IMG/VR virus record: IMGVR_UViG_3300025071_000016 | Span: 1-43,995 of that record | Origin: a virus | Direction: 5' to 3' (one strand) | Length of the DNA: 43,995 nucleotides | Shown: piece after piece, positions 24,716 through 32,440 of the stretch | Numbering within the stretch: the first letter of the stretch is position 1 | Layout: the number at the start of each line of letters is the position of its first letter | The notes under the pieces: model-generated | What the model was told of the DNA's origin: nothing | What the model saw: only the letters and a program-made list of their open reading frames with translations | Database searches by the model: none | Made by a program: the position numbers and the translations under genes

Positions 24716-25075
24716 CTAAGAAATTTCTATTACTACGTTGCCTACACCTGTACTAGCAACTAAACTATTTGGTAATCCTAATTCTAAAGGATCTGCAAAC
24801 CCTACGGGGTTAAATCCATACTGAAAGTTCCTAGACTTTGATGAAGGAAATCTAGTTAAATCAGGCCGCGGATTACGAACTGCTTGCGGATCTTCTACTG
24901 GATACAACCCTAATGATAACTGAGGTTGATCTTTTTCCCAACATATAGGACACACAAAAATATTTACTACATTATTTTTAATTGTTAAAGGTTTTAATTC
25001 TTTTAACTTATATCTAAATCCACATCTATCACATTCTGCAATAGTATGTCTACCGGAACTAAATCTGTTACTCAT
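24716..25075 (-). CDS. Zinc-ribbon virion-module protein
   Basis: A 119-aa protein with two CxxC knuckles: AECDRCGFRYKL near residue 14 and FVCPICWEKDQPQL near residue 40, then DPQAVRNPRPD. The knuckle spacing of roughly 23 residues makes a small zinc ribbon. The combination 'CDRCGFxYKLxEL...VCPxCWExDxPQL...DPQAxRNPRPD' is a recurrent phage head-tail-cluster protein. DNA or protein binding at the connector is possible but not shown. It is 3 bp from the upstream gene. Confidence 0.7.
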   Translation of the reverse strand: MSNRFSSGRHTIAECDRCGFRYKLKELKPLTIKNNVVNIFVCPICWEKDQPQLSLGLYPVEDPQAVRNPRPDLTRFPSSKSRNFQYGFNPVGFADPLELGLPNSLVASTGVGNVVIEIS

Positions 25076-25077
25076 AA

Positions 25078-25794
25078 TTAGGTAATAAACATTTGTCGTG
25101 GAACAAGTCTATCCGATGCTTTTTCACGATCTTCTCCTGCAGCAAGCTCCCATGTTTCATCATACATACTCTTTAATAAAGTTAAACGCTCCATACCATT
25201 AGGAACTTTTAATGCTAAGTAATAAGCAAGTCCTGCTGTTAAACATGGTAAAAATCTAAAAGGTACATCAAAACTTACAGCCCCGGTAGATGCGTCTTGG
25301 ATTCTTCTCATTCTCCAATACACAAAAGTATAAAAACTACTTCGATCAGGTACAGGCCATACATTTATATTTGGAGCCTGTGTTCCTGTAGGACTAGTAG
25401 TTCCAGATTGTCTATCAATATAAACTTGAATTGGTCTACCTTGATTTAATTTTGATGGAATGCTTGCGTAAGTAGAAACACTTATTCTGGAAATTGTTAA
25501 ATCTGACTGATTAGAAACACTACCATCATTTGTTCTAATAACATGTTCTAATAAATCAACAGTATCTACAGGCAAATCATATTGTCCTGTACCCGCTGTC
25601 AAAGATATAGACCCTTGTTCAACAGTCCATAAATTAATTCCTCTATTAGCCCAATCTGCAAATAATAAGTTTAAAGAACGCCTTGCGGTTTTTAAATCAT
25701 ATCCGGTGCGTAACTCAGAACCTGCACGTTCAAATGCTTCTTCAACAATTTCTGTTAAATTAAGATCAAAACTAGAAGTACCTGAAGTTGTCAT
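25078..25794 (-). CDS. Tail tubular / adaptor-like protein, 238 aa
   Basis: Begins with FDLNLTEIVEEAFERAGSEL, then YDLKTARRSLNLLFADWANRG, LWTVEQGSISLTAGTGQYDLP, DTVDLLEHVIRT, WPVPD and FYTFVYWRMRRIQD, ending helical. This 'IxEEAxERAGxELRTGYDLxTARRSLNLLFxDWANRGxNLW' start is characteristic of a podovirus-like tail tube A or connector protein in marine phages. It probably forms the ring between portal and nozzle. Starts 1 bp into the preceding gene's stop region (overlap 1 bp). Confidence 0.72.
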   Translation of the reverse strand: MTTSGTSSFDLNLTEIVEEAFERAGSELRTGYDLKTARRSLNLLFADWANRGINLWTVEQGSISLTAGTGQYDLPVDTVDLLEHVIRTNDGSVSNQSDLTISRISVSTYASIPSKLNQGRPIQVYIDRQSGTTSPTGTQAPNINVWPVPDRSSFYTFVYWRMRRIQDASTGAVSFDVPFRFLPCLTAGLAYYLALKVPNGMERLTLLKSMYDETWELAAGEDREKASDRLVPRQMFIT

Positions 25795-26051
25795 TAAGAT
25801 TTCCTATATGCTTTTGTTTTCTTTGCTATTTTTTTCGGTTGAGCCACATATTGTTTACCTTGTTTCTTACCTTTTCGCTTAGCTCTACTAGTTGCTCTAT
25901 ACTCTGCATCAGATAATGAGGCAATTGCTTTAGCTGGTAAGTACCTTTCGCCTGTAGCTTTTTTACCTTGTGTGCTAGGTTTTCCACTTTTTGTTTTCCA
26001 TTTTTGTTTTGTCCAATTCTTTAAAGATTTTTGTGATTTAGCTAAAGCCAT
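25794..26051 (-). CDS. Small basic conserved phage protein, 85 aa
   Basis: Very basic, with LKNWTKQKWKTKSGKPS, GERYLPAKAIASLSDAEYRATSRAKRKG and GKQYVAQPKKIAKKTK. The 'WTxQKWxTKSGKPS...ERYLPxKAIxxLSxxEYxATxxAKRxG...GKQyVxQP' pattern resembles small phage proteins sometimes annotated DUF5872 (recalled, uncertain). Likely a DNA-binding or packaged internal protein given its charge. Function not established. Confidence 0.65.
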   Translation of the reverse strand: MALAKSQKSLKNWTKQKWKTKSGKPSTQGKKATGERYLPAKAIASLSDAEYRATSRAKRKGKKQGKQYVAQPKKIAKKTKAYRKS

Positions 26052-26063
26052 GTATTGTCCTAT

Positions 26064-27353
26064 CTAATATCTTAGTTTCGCCAACCCTCCATTTACAAAA
26101 GGAGAAGCCATTGATGCAACGCTAGAAGGAGCAGAAGCAGTAGAAGGTGTATTATTAAATGTGGATTGTATAGGGGCAGGAGCAAGACTAATAGGAGTTT
26201 GATAAAACTGTTGCCCTGCAATAACAGGGGTAGGCCCTGCAATAACAGGGGTAGGAGCTAAGTTTATTGTAGCTGCTAACGGATCATTTAAAGGCATTCC
26301 GGTAGGTTGCATTCTAGGCTGTGGTGTAAAACCACTTAATGGTTGAATAGTTGAAGTCGCAGGACGATTTGCTATATTAATACCCGCTAATCCAGTTGTA
26401 AACGAATCTTGATTTAAGTTAATGTTTGAATTTAAAATGTTATTAAGTTCTGCTTCAGACGGAGCATACCCCATCTCTTGCTCAAACATTTCAGCAGCAC
26501 GGTTTCCAAACTCTCCACCTGTAATAGCTGTTTGTCTAAACGTAGTCGCATCTTGAATAGCATCAGGATTTTCATCTCTGTAATACTTATACGCTTGTAA
26601 ACTAGGATCTCGACCTAATACATTTTGAAATTGTTTTACAGTGTTATCACTTCCTAGTTCTGGAATAACTGATTCAAAATATTTTTGAGCTTCGCCTTCA
26701 TCTAAAGTTGCACCAACAGCTTTTCGGGCTTTCATAAAATCCCCATACTCAGTTGGAGCTGCGCCAAAAACATCTTGATACGCTTGAAATGCCCCTGACT
26801 GTGCAGCATTAGGGTCTTGCATCATTCCTGTAAATAATTGTTGTCTTTCGTTTGCATCTATAGAATCTCCAAACTCTGCTTTATAGTACGCTATATCATC
26901 AGCGGTTGCGTCACGCCCTAATACATTTTGATAAATCTCTGTTAAGTTAGAGCCAAAATCAAAAGCATCAGGCACACTTCCATCGGACGCTCTTGTACCA
27001 GACATAGCTTGCTCTTCTGTTATCATGTTTCCTGTATCCGCATCACGGTAAACAGTTTCTGTTACCCCCATACCTAAAGGTTTTTCTTCTGTAGTGTATG
27101 TATTAGCAGGAGCAGAACTTTCAACAGGAGTAGTAGCAGGAGCAGAACTTTCAACAGGTGCTGCAACAGGTGCTGCAACAGGTGCTACAGGAGCAGTATA
27201 TCCGGGTACAGAAACCATTTCATTAGTTAACGAAGCAGCTTCTCGAGCGTCTAACTCCGAACCAAATCTATTAGCGTGATAATCTAATTCTCCTTGAGAT
27301 GCAGGTCTACCATAGTTGTCAATATATAATTGATTAATTGCTTCGAGACTCAT
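26064..27353 (-). CDS. Virion protein with degenerate DUF4214-like repeats
   Basis: A 429-aa protein built from about five degenerate repeats of the DUF4214 pattern. They are INQLYIDNYGRPASQGELDY, IYQNVLGRDATADDIAYYKA, AYQDVFGAAPTEYGDFMKAR, QFQNVLGRDPSLQAYKYYRD and MFEQEMGYAPSEAELNNILN. Units 1 and 2 are separated by a Pro/Ala-rich linker (APVAAPVAAPVESS) made of short repeats. A second Pro-rich region precedes the C-terminus FVNGGLAKLRY, which resembles the GGLANL motif of the 420-aa structural protein. DUF4214 occurs in secreted and surface proteins; here a virion or adhesion role is inferred. Confidence 0.68.
   Translation of the reverse strand: MSLEAINQLYIDNYGRPASQGELDYHANRFGSELDAREAASLTNEMVSVPGYTAPVAPVAAPVAAPVESSAPATTPVESSAPANTYTTEEKPLGMGVTETVYRDADTGNMITEEQAMSGTRASDGSVPDAFDFGSNLTEIYQNVLGRDATADDIAYYKAEFGDSIDANERQQLFTGMMQDPNAAQSGAFQAYQDVFGAAPTEYGDFMKARKAVGATLDEGEAQKYFESVIPELGSDNTVKQFQNVLGRDPSLQAYKYYRDENPDAIQDATTFRQTAITGGEFGNRAAEMFEQEMGYAPSEAELNNILNSNINLNQDSFTTGLAGINIANRPATSTIQPLSGFTPQPRMQPTGMPLNDPLAATINLAPTPVIAGPTPVIAGQQFYQTPISLAPAPIQSTFNNTPSTASAPSSVASMASPFVNGGLAKLRY
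26214..26255 (-). repeat. Two tandem 21-bp repeats in Pro-rich region
   Basis: Two identical adjacent 21-bp units (ccctgcaataacaggggtag plus g) encode TPVIAGP twice in the repeat protein. Perfect identity implies a recent slippage duplication in a proline-rich linker. Confidence 0.9.
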
Positions 27354-27607
27354 TAACTTTTATACCCCCCGCCAGATTTTTTGTAGGACGAGGCGAGTAA
27401 CTGCGCTTTACGGGCTGACCACTGACCGGGGCGACCTCCCTTTCCACCAGCTTTTATCTGGTTGAATAAGCGTTTACGAAGGGTGGGCTTCGTGTAATTA
27501 CCCGCCTCATTGACCTTTGATTTAGCTTTCTTTTTGACAGAGCCGCCGTTCTTAAGTTTCTTTAATTTAGATTCTTCAACGGCCCCCATCCCACGACTTG
27601 GCATCAT
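27353..27607 (-). CDS. Small basic conserved phage protein, 84 aa
   Basis: Basic protein with VNEAGNYTKPTLRKRLFNQI followed by KAGGKGGRPGQWSARKAQLL and YKKSGGGYKS. The block 'AGNYTKPxLRxRLFxxIKAGxKGGxPGQWSARKAQLLAxxYKxxGGGYK' is strongly conserved in many marine phages and probably marks a DNA- or virion-associated peptide; function unknown. It overlaps the upstream Met/Gly-rich gene by 4 bp and the repeat protein by 1 bp. Confidence 0.72.
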   Translation of the reverse strand: MMPSRGMGAVEESKLKKLKNGGSVKKKAKSKVNEAGNYTKPTLRKRLFNQIKAGGKGGRPGQWSARKAQLLASSYKKSGGGYKS

Positions 27608-27936
27608 GCTATCTGTTTCCCTTTAGTTTTTCCTTGTCTAGCTATACCATCTATACTCTTTTTCTTAGTGACTTTTTTCTTACCGCCAGCCATAGCCATT
27701 TTAGCTTTAGGTTTATTAACTCCACCACCTATAGCCATCTTAGCTTTAACAGGGCCACCGCCTACAGCCATTTTAGCTTTAACTTTACCGCCGCCCATCA
27801 TTTTGCCTTTACCATCACCAACAAAAGTAGGTTTACCAGTAGCTGTATTCATAGGCATGCCGCCAGCTTTATATCCTTTTTTCATCATACCTCCGCCTGT
27901 CATTCCCATTTTCTTTTTCATTCCCATACCTTTCAT
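27604..27936 (-). CDS. Met/Gly/Lys-rich low-complexity protein, 110 aa
   Basis: Extremely biased: MKGMGMKKKMGMTGGGMMKK, then GYKAGGMPM, three near-repeats of the form VKAKMA(V/I)GGG, and KKKSIDGIARQGKTKGKQIA. The C-terminal 'DGIAxxGKTxGK' recurs at the end of short phage proteins of this kind. The composition suggests a disordered, highly basic packaged peptide. Overlap of 4 bp with the downstream gene. It opens an apparent His/Phe- and Pro/Ile-rich frame on the opposite strand, which is an artefact. Confidence 0.7.
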   Translation of the reverse strand: MKGMGMKKKMGMTGGGMMKKGYKAGGMPMNTATGKPTFVGDGKGKMMGGGKVKAKMAVGGGPVKAKMAIGGGVNKPKAKMAMAGGKKKVTKKKSIDGIARQGKTKGKQIA

Positions 27937-27940
27937 AACA

Positions 27941-28606
27941 TTACTCCTTGTATAAATTATTAAAAGTTACTTCTGGATCTGTATAACTATCATCTTGTTC
28001 TGCACAGTGTGTCCATTGACTTGGTTTAAAATCTGGGGCGCCCTCTCCTGTAATCCAATACGCAGGGCTTGTTACTCTTACTCTATTGTTAGGTAAGGCT
28101 ACTACATTGCCTTTCCATTGTCCATCAGTCAGCACCATAACATGACTCTGTTTGTGTTGGGCTGGGTCATCTGCGACTTCGCTTTCGGTGTAGTCCACAG
28201 TGAAGAGATATCTCGATTGATGAAACTCTCCTGCGATTTTACATAGCCACGGGCTTGGTTTGCATCTGTTAAGTTCCACAATTGAGTGGTTGTGTGACGG
28301 GCAATCCCACGGTTGAGCGAGGTGTGTTTCCATTCTTTCCGGCCATTCTTCCACCGCAATGTCTCCAACCAACCCAGTGATGGGCATCCTTGCCCACATT
28401 GCTCCCCCGTGTACATTCTCTTGACTTCCGTCGTCTGCTTCACATCCTGTGAAGATGATTTGGAAACTGAGGCAGCGATCTGGCATGGTTGTAACAGCCA
28501 CTGCCAATCCGTGAACAAACTCCCCGTGGTAATTTTGATGCCCATTTGTAAACTCTTTCCTAACCCAACATTTAAAATACGGTATATTACTTATTAAGTG
28601 CGCCAC
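27941..28606 (-). CDS. Conserved phage protein of unknown function, 221 aa
   Basis: Starts MAHLISNIPYFKCWVRKEFT. It contains HGEFVHGLAVAVTTMPDRCL, GGAMWARMPITGLV, LAQPWDCPSHNHSIVELNRC, LFTVDYTESEVADDPAQHKQ and VALPNNRVRVTSPAYWITGE. The DDPAQHK and ALPNNRVRVTxPAxWxTGE blocks are recurrent in marine phages. Several conserved His, Cys and Trp residues might bind metal, but no known catalytic pattern is matched. It sits with the small basic virion proteins. Function unknown. Confidence 0.68.
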   Translation of the reverse strand: MAHLISNIPYFKCWVRKEFTNGHQNYHGEFVHGLAVAVTTMPDRCLSFQIIFTGCEADDGSQENVHGGAMWARMPITGLVGDIAVEEWPERMETHLAQPWDCPSHNHSIVELNRCKPSPWLCKIAGEFHQSRYLFTVDYTESEVADDPAQHKQSHVMVLTDGQWKGNVVALPNNRVRVTSPAYWITGEGAPDFKPSQWTHCAEQDDSYTDPEVTFNNLYKE

Positions 28607-28622
28607 CTTACACTCCTCTTTT

Positions 28623-28859
28623 TTATTTACCCCAAAAAAATTGTTGTACTGTAATTACAAAAGCGGCAACAGCCCCTCCTGCACCCGCTGCCCATATTAA
28701 AGTTCTCCAACCGCCTTTAGCTTCCGATAGCAGTTTGTCTATATTATCTACAGACTTTTTAATCTGTTCAATATCGGCTTTCATCTCATCCATATCATCT
28801 TGAATATGTTTGATCTCATTAGCCTGAACAGCTACTTCACTTTTAATATCTGTATCCAT
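28623..28859 (-). CDS. Coiled-coil plus C-terminal membrane helix (XhlA/holin-like)
   Basis: A 78-aa protein: a long coiled coil (VAVQANEIKHIQDDMDEMKADIEQIKKSVDNIDKLL), a basic/Gly turn (SEAKGGWRTL), then a single membrane helix IWAAGAGGAVAAFVITVQQFFWGK. This layout resembles haemolysin XhlA-type and other phage coiled-coil/TM proteins. It may be a second holin, an antiholin or an anchor. The start at 28859 overlaps the upstream TAA (TAATG); a frame to 28871 is less likely. Confidence 0.65.
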   Translation of the reverse strand: MDTDIKSEVAVQANEIKHIQDDMDEMKADIEQIKKSVDNIDKLLSEAKGGWRTLIWAAGAGGAVAAFVITVQQFFWGK

Positions 28860-29149
28860 TAACACTTCCACCTTTTTCTAGCTTGTCGTAAACGACTGTT
28901 AGGGTCTTTAGCTGCTTTAGGAAATTGTTTCATTTGTCCAGCAGAACGAGCGCAGAAAGACTTACGTCTTTTAGCATCCTTAGAACCTTTTTTAACGCTA
29001 CCCGTAACAGCAGTCTTTAACTTAGAACCGGGGTTAGCTTTGCGATAAGCAGCTACTCCCTTCTTAGTCATACCAGCCCCCTGTTTAGTCTTGCGAAAAT
29101 TGCCAGACTTTACAGAGGTTTTGATACCCATTCCTTTAGACTTAGCCAC
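28859..29149 (-). CDS. Small basic phage protein (RRKSFCAR type), 96 aa
   Basis: Lys/Arg-rich: MAKSKGMGIKTSVKSGNF, then GMTKKGVAAYRKANPGSKLKTAVTG and KDAKRRKSFCARSAGQMKQF, ending SRLRQARKRWKC. The 'GVxAYRxxNPGSxLKTAVTG....RRKSFCAR..GQ' pattern is a common marine phage family, possibly DUF6321 (recalled, uncertain). In some relatives it lies next to or fused with the 'QWSARKAQLL' family found 1.3 kb downstream here. Probably packaged or DNA-binding; function unknown. It overlaps the upstream gene by 8 bp. Confidence 0.7.
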   Translation of the reverse strand: MAKSKGMGIKTSVKSGNFRKTKQGAGMTKKGVAAYRKANPGSKLKTAVTGSVKKGSKDAKRRKSFCARSAGQMKQFPKAAKDPNSRLRQARKRWKC

Positions 29150-29741
29150 AATATAACGTCAAGCTAGTAATATTACTTAATGTAACAATTGCAAAATTGT
29201 TAGTATTACTGCCTGTAGTTAACACTCCGTTTTCTGGAATAGTCAGATGACTAGACTCAACAATACCTGCAGGAGAATTTATCTCAAGAATAGGTAATGT
29301 ACTGTTATCATCTCTAGTAACTGTAATAGAACCTGCGGCTGTAGGTGCTGCATAGTTAAATGCTTTAATCCTAGTTCTAGGAAGAGCTATAGTATTGTCA
29401 CCACCAAAACCAACTTGTATAGTTCCTACAGACGTTCCAGCAGCAACAGCAAAGTTAGTTACCTCTGCAAAATAGTTAGTAGTAAATACAGTTACTGCAC
29501 TTTCTCCACCTGCAAGGGTTTCAGTTACTGTTGACGCTCCTAAGTCACCAACTACAAATCCTGAGATATTATAGTTAGTACCAGAATCATCACCCACACT
29601 ATTTTGAACAGCTACTTTATACCCAGCACCGTTTCTACTAGGAATACTTTTTAGTAGCGATATAGTACCTGTGGCCGTTGCTGATGCAAAATAAAAATTA
29701 TTATCAGAGGAAGGTGTAATAGCAAATACATCTGATTGCAT
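29142..29741 (-). CDS. Beta-rich head/virion protein, 199 aa
   Basis: A Thr/Ser/Gly/Val-rich protein with no charged low-complexity runs, starting MQSDVFAITPSSDNNFYFAS and ending LTLYCG. Blocks include GTISLLKSIPSRNGAGYKVA, GGESAVTVFTTNYFA and AAPTAAGSITVTRDDN. Composition and position directly after the capsid block suggest a head decoration or fibre protein. It has a clear GAGGAG site upstream. Family not recognised. Confidence 0.6.
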   Translation of the reverse strand: MQSDVFAITPSSDNNFYFASATATGTISLLKSIPSRNGAGYKVAVQNSVGDDSGTNYNISGFVVGDLGASTVTETLAGGESAVTVFTTNYFAEVTNFAVAAGTSVGTIQVGFGGDNTIALPRTRIKAFNYAAPTAAGSITVTRDDNSTLPILEINSPAGIVESSHLTIPENGVLTTGSNTNNFAIVTLSNITSLTLYCG

Positions 29742-29754
29742 AATTTACTCCTCA

Positions 29755-30267
29755 TTAAATAGTATAAAATCCACCAGCGGAAGCAGGTTGTCTGTATTCA
29801 ACTGTAGCCACTGCATCCCCCAAAGTTCCTAAATTTGCCGCAGAAGCAGGGAAAAAAGTTCCTACAACTTGTAAATCTGTTAAACCTACATTAATTGACG
29901 CAGATGCCATCGCAGAGCTTCTTACATTTGCCACAGATGTAATGTCAGTGCTTCCTAAAAAGGACGCATCTGCTGTACCTGTTCCGATAACAAAAGTCGC
30001 TGCTGCACACGCACTCACAGCCTCAAAAACATTTAAATATACATTGGTAATTTGTGATCCAGCAGGTAAGGTAGCTATGACTGTTGAAGCGGTAGCCCCA
30101 ACTACATCAACTCTTGCTGATTGAGACAACAAGACAGCACCCATATTATTTACATCTGTACCTACGGTAGTTCCTGTAGTGGTTTCAATAGTTCCACTTT
30201 GTACCTGTCCTAAAGAGGTAACGCCAGCATTTGATTTTACTGGTCCTGAAAAGGTAGTAGTACCCAT
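29755..30267 (-). CDS. Head decoration-like protein, 170 aa
   Basis: Starts MGTTTFSGPVKSNAGVTSLG, contains ATASTVIATLPAGSQITNVY and FVIGTGTADASFLGSTD, and ends VEYRQPASAGGFYTI. The 'GTTTFSGPVxxNAG' opening recurs in proteins encoded just after marine phage capsid genes. All-beta and Ala/Thr-rich, it could be a capsid decoration or fibre protein. It is the first gene after the terminator and promoter that follow the capsid gene. Confidence 0.65.
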   Translation of the reverse strand: MGTTTFSGPVKSNAGVTSLGQVQSGTIETTTGTTVGTDVNNMGAVLLSQSARVDVVGATASTVIATLPAGSQITNVYLNVFEAVSACAAATFVIGTGTADASFLGSTDITSVANVRSSAMASASINVGLTDLQVVGTFFPASAANLGTLGDAVATVEYRQPASAGGFYTI

Positions 30268-30295
30268 TTAATTCTCCTTGTGTATTAGCACATTA

Positions 30296-30304
30296 ATTAT
30301 ATCA
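30296..30304 (-). promoter_or_regulatory. Extended -10 promoter (TGATATAAT)
   Basis: On the minus strand the sequence TGATATAAT matches the extended -10 consensus TGnTATAAT exactly. It lies about 29-37 bp upstream of the 170-aa decoration-like gene and downstream of the capsid terminator. No good -35 is seen. It could restart transcription of the tail and fibre genes after termination. Confidence 0.5.
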
Positions 30305-30347
30305 TCTCTAATAAGTCTGCTAGGTCAGTTGATATAATTTTAACCCT

Positions 30348-30375
30348 AGAAAACAACAGGGGGCCAAAGCCCCCT
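30348..30375 (-). terminator. Rho-independent terminator after major capsid gene
   Basis: Inverted repeat AGGGGGC-CAAA-GCCCCCT at 30358-30375, 5 bp after the capsid stop. On the minus strand the GC-rich 7-bp stem is followed by GTTGTTTTCT, a moderately T-rich tail. A partial terminator just after the capsid gene is common in phages, where it boosts capsid mRNA over downstream genes. Confidence 0.72.
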
Positions 30376-30379
30376 ATCA

Positions 30380-31291
30380 TTATGCTGCTCCCGGTGATCC
30401 AAACATTCCAAGCGGATCGGAAAATCCAAAGGAATATCTTTCACGAGCTTTATAGCGCACATTACCCGTATCAAAGTCTCCATCCATAGATGTATTCATT
30501 GGGGAACGAACAAAGTGCTTCAAGCCATTCGGTATATCGGTTGTTAAGAACCAAGCATCTGTATCTGTTAAATAATGATTAACAGCGTATCCTTCTGGAA
30601 TAGCTCCATTAGTTTTAATCGCGTTTAGATCATTATCAGCAGTAGACACACGTAAGTCAGTTTCTAACAAACGAGTTGCAACAAACATCAATGCTGGTGG
30701 AATAATTAACTTGCGAGGTTTAGCCGCAATTAATAACCCACGCTCATCTGTCCAAGCAGCTATTTGAATAACAGCAGCTTCGAGAGAAGTTTCATTTAAG
30801 TCAGCCGCAGTTGCAGGTTCATTAGAATTAGTTCCTCCGTTTACCAATGGGTGTGCTGTAGAGAATAATTCTACTCCGTCACCGCCAGTAAACGCAGAAT
30901 CAAATCCATTATTAAGAACGGATGCTGCTTTAACTTGCTTAGTATATGCCATACCACGAGCAAGAGCTTTTGTATAACGCGCAGAAAGCGAATCGTACAA
31001 ATTATCTTCAACTGCTTCTTCGGTTATTGAAAACCCTAAAGCAATTGTTTCGTGTGTATAACGAGCTGTGAACGCTTCTTGTGCATTGTCATAAGAAATA
31101 GCTGCGCCTTCAGACTTTACAGGTGCTTGACCAAAGCCAGAAAGTTTTGTCTCTTCTTCAAATGAACGCTCCGAAGTTTCTGTTTCATAAATCTCCTTAT
31201 GCTCTTCACCGTATTTGGTATATTCAAGACCAAACAAAGCATTTAAGCCCGGAAGGAGTTCCTTTAGTAGTTGCGAACGTGATATTGCCAT
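30380..31291 (-). CDS. Major capsid protein (HK97-fold)
   Basis: A 303-aa protein starting MAISRSQLLKELLPGLNALF. It has SERSFEEETKLSGFGQAPVK, SEGAAISYDNAQEAFTARYT, HETIALGFSITEEAVEDNLY and a C-terminus KARERYSFGFSDPLGMFGS. The 'fG...EG..i.YD......YT......LGFxITEExxEDNLY' block is the typical P-domain/E-loop core of a Mu gpT-like HK97 capsid protein. No protease or delta domain is fused; a separate scaffold gene lies upstream. A GGAG site precedes the ATG and a hairpin terminator follows the stop. Confidence 0.85.
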   Translation of the reverse strand: MAISRSQLLKELLPGLNALFGLEYTKYGEEHKEIYETETSERSFEEETKLSGFGQAPVKSEGAAISYDNAQEAFTARYTHETIALGFSITEEAVEDNLYDSLSARYTKALARGMAYTKQVKAASVLNNGFDSAFTGGDGVELFSTAHPLVNGGTNSNEPATAADLNETSLEAAVIQIAAWTDERGLLIAAKPRKLIIPPALMFVATRLLETDLRVSTADNDLNAIKTNGAIPEGYAVNHYLTDTDAWFLTTDIPNGLKHFVRSPMNTSMDGDFDTGNVRYKARERYSFGFSDPLGMFGSPGAA

Positions 31292-31303
31292 TTAAAAATC
31301 TCC

Positions 31304-31966
31304 TTAAATACCTAGATTGTTCTCGGATGAAAGAACACTGAAGTTAAACTTAACAATGAACTCAGGGAAAGCATCACCCTCTGTACCAGCAACAACCTCA
31401 ACAATTCTCATTGCTAAAGTTTCTGTTACAGCGAGTGAACCACCATTACCACCGACAACAAGGTTTATACCTGAAAGTCCAGTAGAGGTGCTTTGAGCTT
31501 CAAAGTTACCTAATGCTGCGTTTTTACCAACAGCACCAGCAAAGCCAGAACCTGCTGTGCCACTATTAAATGATCCTAATGCAGCGCTACCTTGAATTTG
31601 ATATAGCTGTCTTGGATCATCATTGACTCTAACAAATATATCTGTAAAGCCAGCAGTAGTAGCATTAGCTGGTAAATGCTGTGCAAACTGTTGGATGCCG
31701 TTAGCATCAACATATCTACATCCAACACACACTCCCATAATACCGGCAGTAGCGTTGGTAGATGTTCCTGTAAATTCAACCGCTACAGGTGTAGCTGTAC
31801 GAGCCACAGGCAATCCAGCAGTTGTTAAAGCGATAACATCACCAAAAAACATTCCAGCCGTATTATTAGCTTTGACTGGGTATTCTCTGATAGCGCCACC
31901 ATGATTAGGCGTTCCACCAAGCATGTTGGTAGATCTTAGCCCGAAAGGGGAAGCAGTAGCTGCCAT
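31304..31966 (-). CDS. Capsid-associated (decoration-type) protein, 220 aa
   Basis: Beta-rich protein starting MAATASPFGLRSTNMLGGTP, with GMFFGDVIALTT, GIMGVCVGCRYVDANGIQQF and FVRVNDDPRQLYQIQGSAAL. The 'SPFGxRxxxxxGG...GDxVxL...G.xxGCxYxDxxGxxxF...VxDDPxxxYxIQ' pattern recurs directly upstream of capsid genes in marine podo-like phages. Probably a head decoration or stabilising protein; inferred from position. AGGAGA site upstream. Confidence 0.65.
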   Translation of the reverse strand: MAATASPFGLRSTNMLGGTPNHGGAIREYPVKANNTAGMFFGDVIALTTAGLPVARTATPVAVEFTGTSTNATAGIMGVCVGCRYVDANGIQQFAQHLPANATTAGFTDIFVRVNDDPRQLYQIQGSAALGSFNSGTAGSGFAGAVGKNAALGNFEAQSTSTGLSGINLVVGGNGGSLAVTETLAMRIVEVVAGTEGDAFPEFIVKFNFSVLSSENNLGI

Positions 31967-31983
31967 TTAATTTCTCCTAAAAG

Positions 31984-32439
31984 TTATTTAGTTCCTGATC
32001 CAAATCCTGCCCCTTTTGTAGTAGATGATTTTTTATCACTAAACAAAGGCATTCTTGGATCACTATTACGCATAAAGTTGTTATCAACAGAATCTATTTG
32101 AGCTTGGCTTTTATCTTTAAAATACTCTGTTCTAGCTTCAACCATATCTTCAGGTATACTGCAGAGCATTAAACCACCAAGTTCAACATTACCGTTAACA
32201 TCACCAGTTAATCTTAACTCTGGATAGTCGTCTGCTTTTACAGGCTCCCATCCTTCTCTATTTTTCTTAGACACATTACTCTGTACAGATTCTCCAAGCA
32301 CATGCGTAGCAATCCAACGATGCTTTATGCCGGGACGTTTATTAGGTACGGGTAATGAACTAGAAGGCGTGTATACAGCACGAGTTTTAGTTTCACGAGT
32401 ATTTGAACTTCTTGATTCACGACTATTTTTTGATGACAT
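31984..32439 (-). CDS. Head-module protein, 151 aa
   Basis: Polar, Ser/Arg-rich N-terminus, then YTPSSSLPVPNKRPGIKHRW, EGWEPVKADDYPELR, GDVNGNVELGGLMLCSIPED and RNSDPRMPLFSDKKSS. The 'LPxPxxRPGxxxRWI', 'GWExVxxxxxPEL' and 'GxVELGGLxL' blocks recur in phage head clusters between scaffold and capsid genes. Function unknown. It sits 1 bp after the scaffold stop, so co-translated. Confidence 0.65.
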   Translation of the reverse strand: MSSKNSRESRSSNTRETKTRAVYTPSSSLPVPNKRPGIKHRWIATHVLGESVQSNVSKKNREGWEPVKADDYPELRLTGDVNGNVELGGLMLCSIPEDMVEARTEYFKDKSQAQIDSVDNNFMRNSDPRMPLFSDKKSSTTKGAGFGSGTK

Positions 32440-32440
32440 A

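Noticed and set aside
27598-27963. His/Phe/Ser-rich and Pro/Ile-rich plus-strand frames opposite the Met/Gly/Lys-rich gene
   Set aside because: Composition is exactly that expected from the antisense of a low-complexity Met/Gly/Lys gene; the minus-strand gene has coupled start and stop codons and a conserved C-terminus.
28129-28545. 138-aa minus-strand frame overlapping the 221-aa protein
   Set aside because: Alternative frame of the same strand within a better supported conserved protein; no conserved blocks.
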